Shown here: in pieces, positions 1 through 6,949 of the stretch
Layout: each line of letters opens with the position of its first letter
Numbering within the stretch: position 1 is the first letter of the stretch
DNA from: Candidatus Roizmanbacteria bacterium
GTDB lineage: Bacteria > Patescibacteriota > Microgenomatia > UBA1406
Reading direction: 5' to 3'
Length of the DNA stretch: 7,464 bases
NCBI GenBank assembly: GCA_024653645.1
Contig: JANLHK010000072.1
Span: forward strand, 1 to 7,464
Notes under the pieces: model-generated
What the model was told of the DNA's origin: nothing
Database searches by the model: none
Seen by the model: only the letters and a program-made list of their open reading frames with translations
Translations under genes and position numbers: made by a program

Positions 1-242
1 CGCGCAGCATGCTGCTTTCGGCGGTACTGTCATCGATTCTCTTTTTCATTCTCTATCTTCCCGGTATTTTAACCACTTCGATATCCGGAGACGTTCTTAT
101 GATGAGTCTGATGCTGAACCTCACTATTAGCTTTGTCACTATCATGCTGTATTCACTGCGGGGAAGCCTCTATATACCCATCGCCGTACATATGGCTATT
201 CTGTTGTGGTTCGATATCCTATGGACTTCGGCGGTACGCTAA
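1..242 (+). CDS. C-terminal part of a CPBP-like (CAAX-type) membrane protease homologue, 5' end outside window
   Basis: The reading frame is open to the left edge (first full codon at base 3) and stops with TAA at 240-242, so only about 79 C-terminal residues are visible. They are almost wholly hydrophobic, with two or three membrane segments. The ending resembles the last part of CPBP/ABI intramembrane proteases: a helix starting SSILFF, then a helix leading into LRGSLYIPIAVH, like the family's 'TGSLWPPILLHA' block. The expected histidine of the second motif (FxxxH) seems to be tyrosine (FFILY), and no asparagine follows the last histidine at the usual spacing, so this may be a non-catalytic relative. 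The EExxxR motif would lie outside the window. The gene is convergent with the minus-strand string and overlaps its last gene by 47 bp. The family call rests on a short tail and is tentative; it could be another polytopic membrane protein. Confidence 0.55.
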   Translation, partial: RSMLLSAVLSSILFFILYLPGILTTSISGDVLMMSLMLNLTISFVTIMLYSLRGSLYIPIAVHMAILLWFDILWTSAVR

Positions 243-1881
243 CGGCATAGATAACGAAAATAGTTTCGGTTCCTTTAACAATACGCTGCAATTCAGTTCG
301 CTGTAATCCAGCAGGATCGCTGAGAGTCTTAGCTTGGCTTTCAGTTAATACCTGTATAACGGGTTTACCCGGGGGAAGTTGTGGGGGTAGCTCAGCGGCG
401 TTTGAAAAAGAAAATTTGTCAAAGCCGGGCACTTGGCTATACCCATATTCATCCGGTTTGCTGGTTTGAGCCGCGGCCTGATAGTCCTGTGGGGGGTACT
501 TAAGATAAAACAACAAAAACATATATGACTGTCCCACATCGGTGGTGATATAGAAATGATCATAGGTTTGGTAATTCTGTTTAACAAATGAGGCCAGTTC
601 AGAGTATCCCGCTTCCCAGGTTCGTATGACGAGTGCACGGGAGGGATAGTGAACGAGAAAATATTCCCAAGTTCGTGCGGTTAATGCTATATGTCCCAAG
701 AGTATGAGTGCGAGCCCATAGCTCCATATTTTTTGTTTGTTTTTGATGGCGCCTACGGCCATGGTAATGCCTATGGCGGCAAAGATAATGAGGGGTACAA
801 AGAGGGTATAGGTGCGTATAACCGAATACTCCTGCCAAGTCAGTGCTCCGGGAATGGGAGTAATGAGGAAAATGCCGAGCAATACCCAGACGCCTCTCTT
901 TTGGTAGTTGCGTAGCGCCCAATAGATACCTAGAATAGCAAATCCCAGTTCAATCAGTGATAGCGGACCCATGCTTTGGTAACCGAATCGCACATTGGTG
1001 TCACCATGATACGCTAAGTACTGTGGTGAAAAATAACTCACATAGCGGTTCATGATTTCGTTTCCAACCACAAACACCATGGTGCTAAACGGAGACTTGC
1101 CACTCATGATGGCGAGCTCCTGCTGCATGGCAGCTACGCCCGTATTGGTTCCGATGAACAAATTCGCAAGACGGCTAGGAGGGGTGGAAAGTTCAGCAAT
1201 AGTAAAAGGAATGATAAACAGACACGCCACTAACAAACTAACCATGAACACTGTTTTTTTATGCGATCGCCAGAGCATGTAGCCGAGTGTGGGAATCATA
1301 ACCGCATAGAATATACGTGCACTGTGGTAGGTATACAATGCAAAGCTCGCCGCGATCACAGCTCCTAGGCTGTACCACCAAAGATTATTTTTTTGATTGA
1401 TGATGCGTAGCATGCACCATGCGGAAATGGAAATAAGTAAGGTCATAAGCACGCTCTCATGTGCGTGACGCGAAAGCATGTTGAGGCTGGGTGTTATGGC
1501 TGCAAGCAATGCGGCGATGCGCGCGGTGGCTTCATGGTTCGTTGCTTCACGCGCCAGCAGATAGATAACCAAGACTAATAACAGCGCACTCATAATAGTA
1601 GGAAGACGCACCGAAAATTCATTTAGGCCCAGCAGTGCAACTGATGGGATAGTTGCGTACATATATCCCGGTAATTTATTATCCCCGTATGAGCGAAGCC
1701 GCAAGAGCGGAAGGGGAGTTCCAAATTCGTCTTTGCCGGTCTTAAGAATTGAATAGGCATTGTATCCGTATGCTGCCTCGTCGGCATTGAATCCAGGAGG
1801 AGAAGCAGAAAAGCGAACGAGATGGAGCGCAAGGCAGATAATCATCGCCACAGCCAAAACTAAAATAGTTTTTTTTGTCAT
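196..1881 (-). CDS. GT39-like (ArnT/PMT-type, GT-C fold) membrane glycosyltransferase
   Basis: A 561-residue polytopic membrane protein. GT39/PMT_2 enzymes transfer a sugar from a polyprenyl-phosphate donor to an acceptor on the outer face of the membrane. Visible features are a first membrane helix at about residues 5-22, then an outer loop with the acidic pair D34-E35 (FNADEAAYGYN), the expected catalytic position. A second loop carries D67-N68-K69 before LPGYMY, followed by R92-L93-P94 and R138-xx-H141-E142, all at the spacing usual for this family. Many more helices follow to about residue 410. The last 150 or so residues are mostly soluble and probably extracytoplasmic (FYITTD...FYLKYPP). 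The ATG overlaps the stop of the upstream gene as ATGA, with no Shine-Dalgarno sequence, so translation is probably coupled. An A8 run lies in codons 2-5. It is last in the string, and its 3' end overlaps the convergent gene. Donor and acceptor cannot be read from sequence. Confidence 0.88.
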   Translation of the reverse strand: MTKKTILVLAVAMIICLALHLVRFSASPPGFNADEAAYGYNAYSILKTGKDEFGTPLPLLRLRSYGDNKLPGYMYATIPSVALLGLNEFSVRLPTIMSALLLVLVIYLLAREATNHEATARIAALLAAITPSLNMLSRHAHESVLMTLLISISAWCMLRIINQKNNLWWYSLGAVIAASFALYTYHSARIFYAVMIPTLGYMLWRSHKKTVFMVSLLVACLFIIPFTIAELSTPPSRLANLFIGTNTGVAAMQQELAIMSGKSPFSTMVFVVGNEIMNRYVSYFSPQYLAYHGDTNVRFGYQSMGPLSLIELGFAILGIYWALRNYQKRGVWVLLGIFLITPIPGALTWQEYSVIRTYTLFVPLIIFAAIGITMAVGAIKNKQKIWSYGLALILLGHIALTARTWEYFLVHYPSRALVIRTWEAGYSELASFVKQNYQTYDHFYITTDVGQSYMFLLFYLKYPPQDYQAAAQTSKPDEYGYSQVPGFDKFSFSNAAELPPQLPPGKPVIQVLTESQAKTLSDPAGLQRTELQRIVKGTETIFVIYAVSVPPKSIGYRTTTE

Positions 1882-2624
1882 TTCAATATAAATTGAGCTA
1901 TCGAAGAATCGATATGCTGAGTTTCAAATATCGACATGCTAGCAAAATATACCCCATGTGCCGCATAGATACGGTAGTCATTTCCTGTTTTATACCAGAG
2001 TTGTTTAAAATGTGTGATAGTTTCATCCTTAATGGATTCTCCAATTGGCATTGAGATAATAACTTCACACCCGTGACTGTTGACATAGTCTATAGCCTGT
2101 ACGCTAATAACCTTTCCCTCATTTTTTACTTGATTATTTGCCGCGTTGTTACAAAGTTCAAAGGTAGGTTTTGCTTTTCTGTTTTGAGAAGGGTATACAT
2201 CAAGTCCAATTCCTTCTCCCGCCTCAGCATAAGAACTACCCATCCTAGTGAAAAAATAAACATTGTTATCGTTAATCGGACTAGATTTTTCATAATTACT
2301 AGGATAATAGAACGTATAGTTTTCTTTGCTAATTTGTTGAAGTATAACGGAATTCGTTATTTGAGACGATGGCGTTATTATACTAGTTGAATTTATGTTA
2401 TTAGCATTTCCAGTCACCCTCGAAGAATCTGATTGAATATAAGGAACTGGATCACTTTTATCCGCATTAGTTGTATAAAAATATATACCAGCAGCAACAG
2501 TACCTATAAGGAGTATGCCAAGGATAATGAATAGGAGTTTGTTATTAAATAGTGAAGGAACTTTTTCAGGTGGGGTATTTAAATCAACCTTATTAGCGGG
2601 TTGAATGTTTAAGTTATTTTCCAT
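1878..2624 (-). CDS. Single-pass membrane protein with Ser/Thr/Asn-rich linker and outer domain, unknown function
   Basis: I do not recognise the family. The 248 residues read as a polar cytoplasmic N-terminus (1-29), one strong membrane helix (about 30-50, rich in I, L and G), and a Ser/Thr/Asn-rich low-complexity linker (about 51-95). A compact C-terminal domain of about 150 residues begins around YTFYYPSNYE. The helix is followed by few positive charges, which suggests the C-terminal domain is outside the cell. Two cysteines, C158 and C186, lie in that domain and could form a disulfide. There is no lipobox, so it is anchored by its helix. It starts inside the end of the zinc-ribbon gene (11-bp overlap) and ends on the next gene's ATG (ATGA). 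The DNA is clearly more AT-rich than the flanking glycosyltransferases (two sampled 60-base lines, 2281-2400, are 25% and 30% GC). The fold recalls PsbP-like or other small surface domains with 'YPS' openings, but that is a guess. Confidence 0.8.
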   Translation of the reverse strand: MENNLNIQPANKVDLNTPPEKVPSLFNNKLLFIILGILLIGTVAAGIYFYTTNADKSDPVPYIQSDSSRVTGNANNINSTSIITPSSQITNSVILQQISKENYTFYYPSNYEKSSPINDNNVYFFTRMGSSYAEAGEGIGLDVYPSQNRKAKPTFELCNNAANNQVKNEGKVISVQAIDYVNSHGCEVIISMPIGESIKDETITHFKQLWYKTGNDYRIYAAHGVYFASMSIFETQHIDSSIAQFILK

Positions 2625-2796
2625 AACTTTCTAAATAACCACAGCTTTTGCATCTATAGACCTGTATTGGTTTACTTTCGTTTTTGTTGCTAATCCAATT
2701 TATAAACATGCTACCCTTTGCCCAGGGAACAAAAGATCCATATATGCTCCCATATTGACCAACCTCCATCTCTTTATCACATTTAGGACATTTCAT
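2614..2796 (-). CDS. Small zinc-ribbon protein (DUF6487-like)
   Basis: A 60-residue protein with two CxxC knuckles, C3-x-x-C6 at the very N-terminus (MKCPKCDKEMEVG) and C49-x-x-C52 near the C-terminus (YRCKSCGYLE). This is the layout of a zinc ribbon that binds one Zn ion through four cysteines. The start KCPKC..EME.G, a tryptophan-containing middle and a C-terminal CKxCG match my memory of the DUF6487 zinc-ribbon family, whose function is not known. There is no membrane segment or signal peptide, so it is probably cytoplasmic. It is the first gene after the only real gap in the minus-strand string, has a good promoter candidate 26 nt before its ATG, and overlaps the membrane protein gene downstream by 11 bp, so the two are probably made together. 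Its DNA is AT-rich like that partner. No Shine-Dalgarno sequence is visible. The zinc-ribbon call is firm; the exact family is less so. Confidence 0.82.
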   Translation of the reverse strand: MKCPKCDKEMEVGQYGSIYGSFVPWAKGSMFINWISNKNESKPIQVYRCKSCGYLESYGK

Positions 2797-2822
2797 TATT
2801 ATATTTATGGATTACTGAAAAA

Positions 2823-2831
2823 AGTATAGCA
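2823..2831 (-). promoter_or_regulatory. Extended -10 promoter candidate for the zinc-ribbon / membrane-protein / GT39 genes
   Basis: Read on the minus strand, the gap holds TTTGCTATACT: a TG dinucleotide, one spacer base, then TATACT, which differs from the TATAAT consensus at one base. It ends 26 nt before the ATG at 2796, so transcription would start near 2816 with a leader of about 20 nt. The 17-nt-spaced -35 position (CATAAA) is poor, which is usual for extended -10 promoters. A short inverted repeat (AGCAA-A-TTGCT, 2828-2838) overlaps the upstream edge of the -10 and could be an operator or chance. This is the only gap of more than a few bases in the minus-strand string. Confidence 0.55.
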
Positions 2832-2846
2832 AATTGCTCTATTTGT

Positions 2847-3731
2847 TTATGCTGAATGGATGGTGGCAAGAACTTCTTCATCAGTTTTTTTCCAAAAGGG
2901 CATTTCAGCACGTCTTTTTTGTAATATCGTTGGGAGCATAAAGCACGCTGCAAGGGCAGCGGGTATCAGTGATGGATGTTTGAGTATATATAAGACCAGG
3001 TGCATAAACGATAGGTGATCCAGATTCTTCCACATAAATACAAATTGATTGCGCTGGGCGATGGCGGTAATGGTTTTTTTTGAGAAAAAGCTGCGAATGG
3101 TAGTCTCATGATGATGCTCAACCAGAATATCAGGACTAAATACGGTTTCATACCCCCGCTTCCAGGCGCGGAACCCTAAGTCGACATCCTCCCAGTAAAA
3201 AGGTGCATATAGCTCATCATATCCATTCAGTGCTTGAAAGTACGAGGCACGAACCAGGGAACTGCCGCCTTCGGGCCAAAGATTGGTGCAAGCTATCTTT
3301 GCGCTTTTGCCGCTGTGTTCAAAAATACCGTTTTGCAGGTGTGCGGTATTTGCTCCCACGACTGATTTGTCTTTTTCAATCTGCGCAAATGATACGGCAA
3401 ACAGATTTACATTCTTTTTAAGCGTATCAACGGCTTTTTTATATGATGTATCAAGGAGCTTGACATCGCTGTTAAGAAACAGCAAAAAAGAATTACTGGC
3501 GCGCTTGACTCCCCGATTCATAGAACCGCTGAAACCCATGTTCACGGCATTATGTAAGACGTGTGCCTGGGGGGTAAGAGTATGTATGCGTTCCTTTAAA
3601 CCCCGACTGGCCGGATCGTCAATCACAATAATGATCTCTGTTTTCTTTAAGAAAGGCGCATTATGCTCAAGGTTGCGGAGAAACAATTCTTCATGTTTGT
3701 ATACGGGGATAATGGTGGATATGCCGCTCAT
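2847..3731 (-). CDS. Family 2 glycosyltransferase, rhamnosyltransferase (WbbL)-like
   Basis: A 294-residue GT-A fold enzyme that transfers a sugar from a nucleotide donor, probably on the cytoplasmic side of the membrane. Motifs run in the family order: TIIPVYKHEE at residues 6-15; D38-D39 in the nucleotide-binding strand; NMGFSGSMNRG at 64-74, typical of rhamnosyltransferase-like members; LNSD ending in D89, the DxD-equivalent metal site; EGGSSLVRAS at 154-163; and WEDVD at 180-184 with the likely catalytic base region, followed by a histidine triplet at 206-208. A hydrophobic stretch at about 244-270 probably tethers it to the membrane. It starts at the ATG overlapping the previous stop (ATGA), with no Shine-Dalgarno sequence, so it is probably translated by coupling to the GT4 gene. 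An A8 run lies at 3074-3081. It is the last gene before the promoter-bearing gap. The sugar is not determinable, and 'rhamnosyl' is only a family tendency. Confidence 0.9.
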   Translation of the reverse strand: MSGISTIIPVYKHEELFLRNLEHNAPFLKKTEIIIVIDDPASRGLKERIHTLTPQAHVLHNAVNMGFSGSMNRGVKRASNSFLLFLNSDVKLLDTSYKKAVDTLKKNVNLFAVSFAQIEKDKSVVGANTAHLQNGIFEHSGKSAKIACTNLWPEGGSSLVRASYFQALNGYDELYAPFYWEDVDLGFRAWKRGYETVFSPDILVEHHHETTIRSFFSKKTITAIAQRNQFVFMWKNLDHLSFMHLVLYILKHPSLIPAALAACFMLPTILQKRRAEMPFWKKTDEEVLATIHSA

Positions 3732-4816
3732 ATAAGGTTAAGTGTTTGTAATCGTTGTTGTAATGCAGTATATGAAAAATGTTCTTTTGCACGTGTTTGC
3801 CCAGCCTGTTGCATTATAGCGTACTGCGCTGGGTTTTGGATAAGGCGAGCGGTGTAGTGGGCAAGCTCTTGTCGTTTTGAAAACAGATAACCGGTCTTTT
3901 CGTGCATAATAGTTTCCTTTGGTCCTCCGGCCTCATAGGCAATGGGTACAGCGCCGCTTGCCATAGCCTCGACAATCGCAATGCCAAAATGCTCAACCGA
4001 CATCGGTGACTCTTTTTCTGATACGCCATAACCGGCCGCATGCCAGTAGAACTGGGCCTGGGCATACTGCTGCATCAGTTCATCGTATGATGCATTGATA
4101 TGGAGCGTGATACGCGCATCATCATGAATGAGTTTGCGCAGAGAATCAACATAGGGCTCATCCTCTGGTTTGCACCCGCCTGCCAAAACTAAACGGTAGT
4201 CATTAAAAAGCTGAGGGTATTTTTCCAGTCCGTACTGGAATGCCCGAATCAGAACTTCCTGTTTTTTAGCATGAAGATGCTTAAAAAATCTCCCTACTGA
4301 CAGAATCATTTTTTCTTTATGGGTTTGCGGTACGTCGATAAAATAATTGTCTGAAACGATGGGATACAACACCTGTCCCAGCGAGAGATGGTGTGAATGT
4401 TTGTCAAAGTACCGTTTTACAAAACGCGAGTTATACAGGGGGATATAGCGACTGCTTTTTATACTCGAGAACCATGAGTCGTTTCCCAGAAGCTCACGAT
4501 TGGGTACCTGCAGCAGGGCGACATTTTTTTTGGCAAGCGAAAAGGGATAACTGCCGTCTGGTTGGTAAAAAAATACATCTGACTGGGCAAGAAACTGTGC
4601 TTTTGATACGGCATTGCGGGTATGCCATTGCGAGTTGATATCAATAAACCCATATGGGGCTCCAAAACGGGCAATTAACCTTTTCTTAATATAAGGATCG
4701 GGCCACAATAATGCGGTGTAATAGCCGGCGTCGTGGTAGGCGCGTGCAATATCCAGTAAGTATTTTTCTCCACCGCCCAATGAATCGAGGTAAGGGGTTA
4801 AAAAGAGTGCACGCAT
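3728..4816 (-). CDS. Family 4 glycosyltransferase (GT-B fold)
   Basis: A 362-residue retaining glycosyltransferase, probably cytoplasmic or membrane-peripheral. The N-terminal domain opens with ALFLTPYLDSLGGGEK; the glycine loop at 14-16 and E17 are typical of acceptor-side GT4 domains. The C-terminal donor domain has SVGRF at 173-177 and K185, then GVSEKESPMSVEHFGIAIVE with the E-x7-E pair E275/E283, and the GGPKE loop just after. The 'EHFGI..VE.MA.G..PIAY..GGPKE' wording resembles ALG11-type mannosyltransferases, which hints at mannose but does not prove it. The frame continues upstream to 4957 through the neighbouring gene, but those 47 residues are unlike any GT4 start, so I chose the ATG at 4816, which fits the family start. 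It sits 7 nt after the previous stop and overlaps the next ATG by 4 bp. An A8 run lies at 4524-4531. No strong Shine-Dalgarno sequence is visible. Confidence 0.9.
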   Translation of the reverse strand: MRALFLTPYLDSLGGGEKYLLDIARAYHDAGYYTALLWPDPYIKKRLIARFGAPYGFIDINSQWHTRNAVSKAQFLAQSDVFFYQPDGSYPFSLAKKNVALLQVPNRELLGNDSWFSSIKSSRYIPLYNSRFVKRYFDKHSHHLSLGQVLYPIVSDNYFIDVPQTHKEKMILSVGRFFKHLHAKKQEVLIRAFQYGLEKYPQLFNDYRLVLAGGCKPEDEPYVDSLRKLIHDDARITLHINASYDELMQQYAQAQFYWHAAGYGVSEKESPMSVEHFGIAIVEAMASGAVPIAYEAGGPKETIMHEKTGYLFSKRQELAHYTARLIQNPAQYAIMQQAGQTRAKEHFSYTALQQRLQTLNLI

Positions 4817-4823
4817 GAGCCCA

Positions 4824-5579
4824 TTATACACGCAGCCGTTTTTCGTAGAGTAGTAACCACGTAATGGTCTTGCTGTACGCCTGATATATGGATTCGATAA
4901 CACCATAGGAGCCATCAAGAAAACCCATGTGTTGAAACAGCCTGCGGTAGAGCTCACCTACGTATTTGCGCATAAAGGTTTTGGTTGCAACGGGCCGTTT
5001 TGCCTCATACAGCAGTGTGGCCTCAATTGCTTCATAGATAGCCGTTTTTTGTACCATGCCTGATAATTCGTTATGGAAAAAGTGAAGCATGGGTGATTGC
5101 ATGAACCCCATTGATCCGCGAATTTCTGGAGTAGAGTGAATACGTGTTGGCCATGAGACAAAGTCTGCGGTATGGATAAGTCGTATCTGAGTGTCGGGCC
5201 ACCATCCTCCGTGGGCCAGCCATGCACGTCGGCCAAAAATATTTTTCCGCTTTATTCTAAAATGGCTATGCGGAGTTGTTGCAAGGGTTCGTGGTATTTC
5301 CTGTGCCAGCGCCTTTGTGATATGCTCATCGGCGTCCAGAATAAACACCCAATCTGCACCTGCGGCTTTCTTAATGCCATATGATCGCGCCGGCTCAACA
5401 TAGCGTGAAAAAGGGAAGGTAGTAACACGGGCCCCCGCACGTCGCGCTATTGATCGTGTTTTGTCGGTGCTGTTCATATCAACCAACACTATATCCTTGC
5501 TGAGCAACTTCGCGGAGGCGATGCATGAGGCTATCGCCTGCTCTTCGTTATACGTATGAATAATAACGGTGAGACGCAT
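4824..5579 (-). CDS. Family 2 glycosyltransferase, WaaE/KdtX-like
   Basis: A 251-residue GT-A fold glycosyltransferase, near the usual length for the WaaE/KdtX beta-1,4-glucosyltransferase-like group. In order: IIHTYNEE at 6-13; VDMNSTDKT at 33-41 (the family's VDSGSTD block); YVEPARSYGI at 60-69; ILDADE at 80-85 with D82 and D84 as the metal-binding DxD; and GWWPDTQIRL at 125-134, matching the group's 'G.yPD.q.RL' block. There is no long hydrophobic stretch, so it is probably cytoplasmic or peripheral. Named members act on lipopolysaccharide inner core, but nothing in this window indicates lipopolysaccharide, so the acceptor here is probably something else. The ATG shares one base with the previous stop (TAATG) and has no Shine-Dalgarno sequence, so re-initiation is likely. 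The next gene starts 7 nt after its stop. Sugar and linkage are unknown. Confidence 0.9.
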   Translation of the reverse strand: MRLTVIIHTYNEEQAIASCIASAKLLSKDIVLVDMNSTDKTRSIARRAGARVTTFPFSRYVEPARSYGIKKAAGADWVFILDADEHITKALAQEIPRTLATTPHSHFRIKRKNIFGRRAWLAHGGWWPDTQIRLIHTADFVSWPTRIHSTPEIRGSMGFMQSPMLHFFHNELSGMVQKTAIYEAIEATLLYEAKRPVATKTFMRKYVGELYRRLFQHMGFLDGSYGVIESIYQAYSKTITWLLLYEKRLRV

Positions 5580-6949
5580 TATTGGATGAGCAACTGTTTT
5601 GGTATCGTAATCCCATAGGGCTGTTGTACCACATCGCCGGGTTTTTCTGGGATATGGACGCCGATCATAGGATAGTTTTCAGTTAACCCATACGGCATGC
5701 CCTTTACCTTCAGCAAGTATTTAAATCCGGTATCGGTATTAGGAGGTCCATCAAATGATATCGTGTAATTATTGTTCCCCACCCGTTCTTTGATTTTCAT
5801 AACAATACTTTTTTTTGCCGCCAGGCCTTGTGGATTGGTGACTAGCTCGTAGCGTATATTGGCCACATTGCCCACCACGTAGAGCGCAAACAACACCACT
5901 GCAATTGTTTTAGGAAGTTTAATGAACAAGTGGGCGATGACCAGGGTGATAAAGGGGAAAAACACCATAAAATAGTATTCGGAAGGTCGTTTGCCATAGG
6001 CGGCAAAGATAACTGGGATGAGTATAAATAAGTAAGCAGTGGCGGTAAAGAATATTTTTTTATGCTTATCCGTGGTCTTTTTACCCAGCCACCACGCCCC
6101 CGCTATCAGCCCTGCACCTAGTATAAGACTCATTACCACACTGCGCACATACGTATAGGGGATAAACGTATTGGCAAATACTTCACGCCATACCCATAGA
6201 TCTTTCTGTGCTGCAGTGCCACTTCGTACAAAATAGCCAAGCATAAGGTTGGTATTAAGAAAATCATGGCGAAGATCAAACAACAGCAGTGGGGTAAACA
6301 TTATTAGAAATGATCCCACGGCGAGCACAACTTTAGTCCATGCAAACACGACGGTTGTATTGTTCCGGAACAGGAGGAATAGGTACAGTGTGCAAAATAC
6401 GCCCATGACGATAAACTGAAAATGCATATTGCTGAAAAATCCCAGAGTAATTCCCAAGAGCACCCAGTCGAAAGAACGATTATGCGTTCGGATACGGTTC
6501 AGTAGGTGCCACACCGACACAACACCAAGCGGTAAGTATATGGGCCACCAGGGAATTGAATCATATTTTACGTGATAAGAACTAAAGGTCCAAAGAGCTA
6601 AGAAGACGAGCGCGTGTGTTGTACTGAAGAGACGGGAAATGATTTTGTACGATGCGATGAAAAATAATGAATTGATGACAATCATAAATATAATCAGGGC
6701 ACTGGGGTCAAGGCTAGTGAGGAGATAAAAGGGAACGAGGATGTAGGTAAAGTACGGTGCCAGAAAGAAGCCTAAGTCATCAGTCACACGAGGTCCCAAC
6801 AACGTGAACTTGTTGAGCTTTACGATATCATATATCTGGTTTGAAAATTGTTCCTGATCCCAGTCAAAAATGATCCTCTGATCAAGTTGCCACAAGCGTG
6901 TCATTACAAACGCTATGACGATTGCTGCAAGCCATAGATATTTTTTCAT
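5579..6949 (-). CDS. GT39-like (GT-C fold) membrane glycosyltransferase
   Basis: A 456-residue polytopic membrane protein, likely to transfer a sugar from a polyprenyl-phosphate donor at the outer membrane face. After a first helix (about residues 4-20) comes an outer loop with acidic residues D29, D31 and E33 (FDWDQEQF), the expected catalytic position for GT-C enzymes of the PMT/ArnT type. Further features are LAPYFTY before the next helix, a WWPIYLP block in the middle, and about ten hydrophobic segments in all. The C-terminal 100 or so residues are mostly polar and probably outside the cell, containing a GFKYLLK segment resembling the tails of the other GT-C proteins here. The ATG overlaps the upstream stop as ATGA; the stop TAA shares a base with the next ATG. 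An A8 run lies at 5809-5816. It diverges from the GT39-like protein at 196-1881 and is not a recent copy of it. Specificity is unknown. Confidence 0.82.
   Translation of the reverse strand: MKKYLWLAAIVIAFVMTRLWQLDQRIIFDWDQEQFSNQIYDIVKLNKFTLLGPRVTDDLGFFLAPYFTYILVPFYLLTSLDPSALIIFMIVINSLFFIASYKIISRLFSTTHALVFLALWTFSSYHVKYDSIPWWPIYLPLGVVSVWHLLNRIRTHNRSFDWVLLGITLGFFSNMHFQFIVMGVFCTLYLFLLFRNNTTVVFAWTKVVLAVGSFLIMFTPLLLFDLRHDFLNTNLMLGYFVRSGTAAQKDLWVWREVFANTFIPYTYVRSVVMSLILGAGLIAGAWWLGKKTTDKHKKIFFTATAYLFILIPVIFAAYGKRPSEYYFMVFFPFITLVIAHLFIKLPKTIAVVLFALYVVGNVANIRYELVTNPQGLAAKKSIVMKIKERVGNNNYTISFDGPPNTDTGFKYLLKVKGMPYGLTENYPMIGVHIPEKPGDVVQQPYGITIPKQLLIQ

Larger units (their letters stand above)
1882..2846. 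other. AT-rich two-gene cassette inside the glycosyltransferase string
   Basis: From just upstream of the GT39 start at 1881 to the end of the family 2 glycosyltransferase at 2847, base composition shifts to strongly AT-rich. Sampled 60-base lines here are 25% (2281), 30% (2341) and 37% GC (2461), against 47% (4921) and 55% (5401) in the flanking glycosyltransferase genes. The segment holds exactly the zinc-ribbon gene, the single-pass membrane protein gene and a 50-nt promoter-bearing gap. No transposase, integrase, terminal repeat or tRNA is visible at its edges, so how it arrived is unknown. Foreign origin is an inference from composition. Confidence 0.5.

Noticed and set aside
2073..2390. 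Plus-strand 105-codon open frame opposite the single-pass membrane protein
   Set aside because: The minus-strand gene has a coherent helix-linker-domain layout and coupled start and stop; the plus-strand product is rich in Arg and Ile without a domain, as expected from AT-rich antisense.
2816..2838. Possible intrinsic terminator for the upstream glycosyltransferases: AGCAATTTGCT followed by a T-rich run
   Set aside because: With a realistic loop the stem is only three or four pairs and AT-rich, and the T run does not follow the stem directly. It fits better as part of a promoter, with an operator possible.
3283..3735. Plus-strand 150-codon open frame opposite the rhamnosyltransferase-like gene
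   Set aside because: The minus-strand frame has the complete GT2 motif set; the plus-strand product has no recognisable features and is best explained as a shadow.
4817..4957. 47-residue N-terminal extension of the GT4 reading frame, beginning at an ATG at 4957
   Set aside because: It lies in another frame of the WaaE-like gene, which has strong family motifs, and does not look like a GT4 start; the ATG at 4816 directly precedes the typical N-terminal strand.
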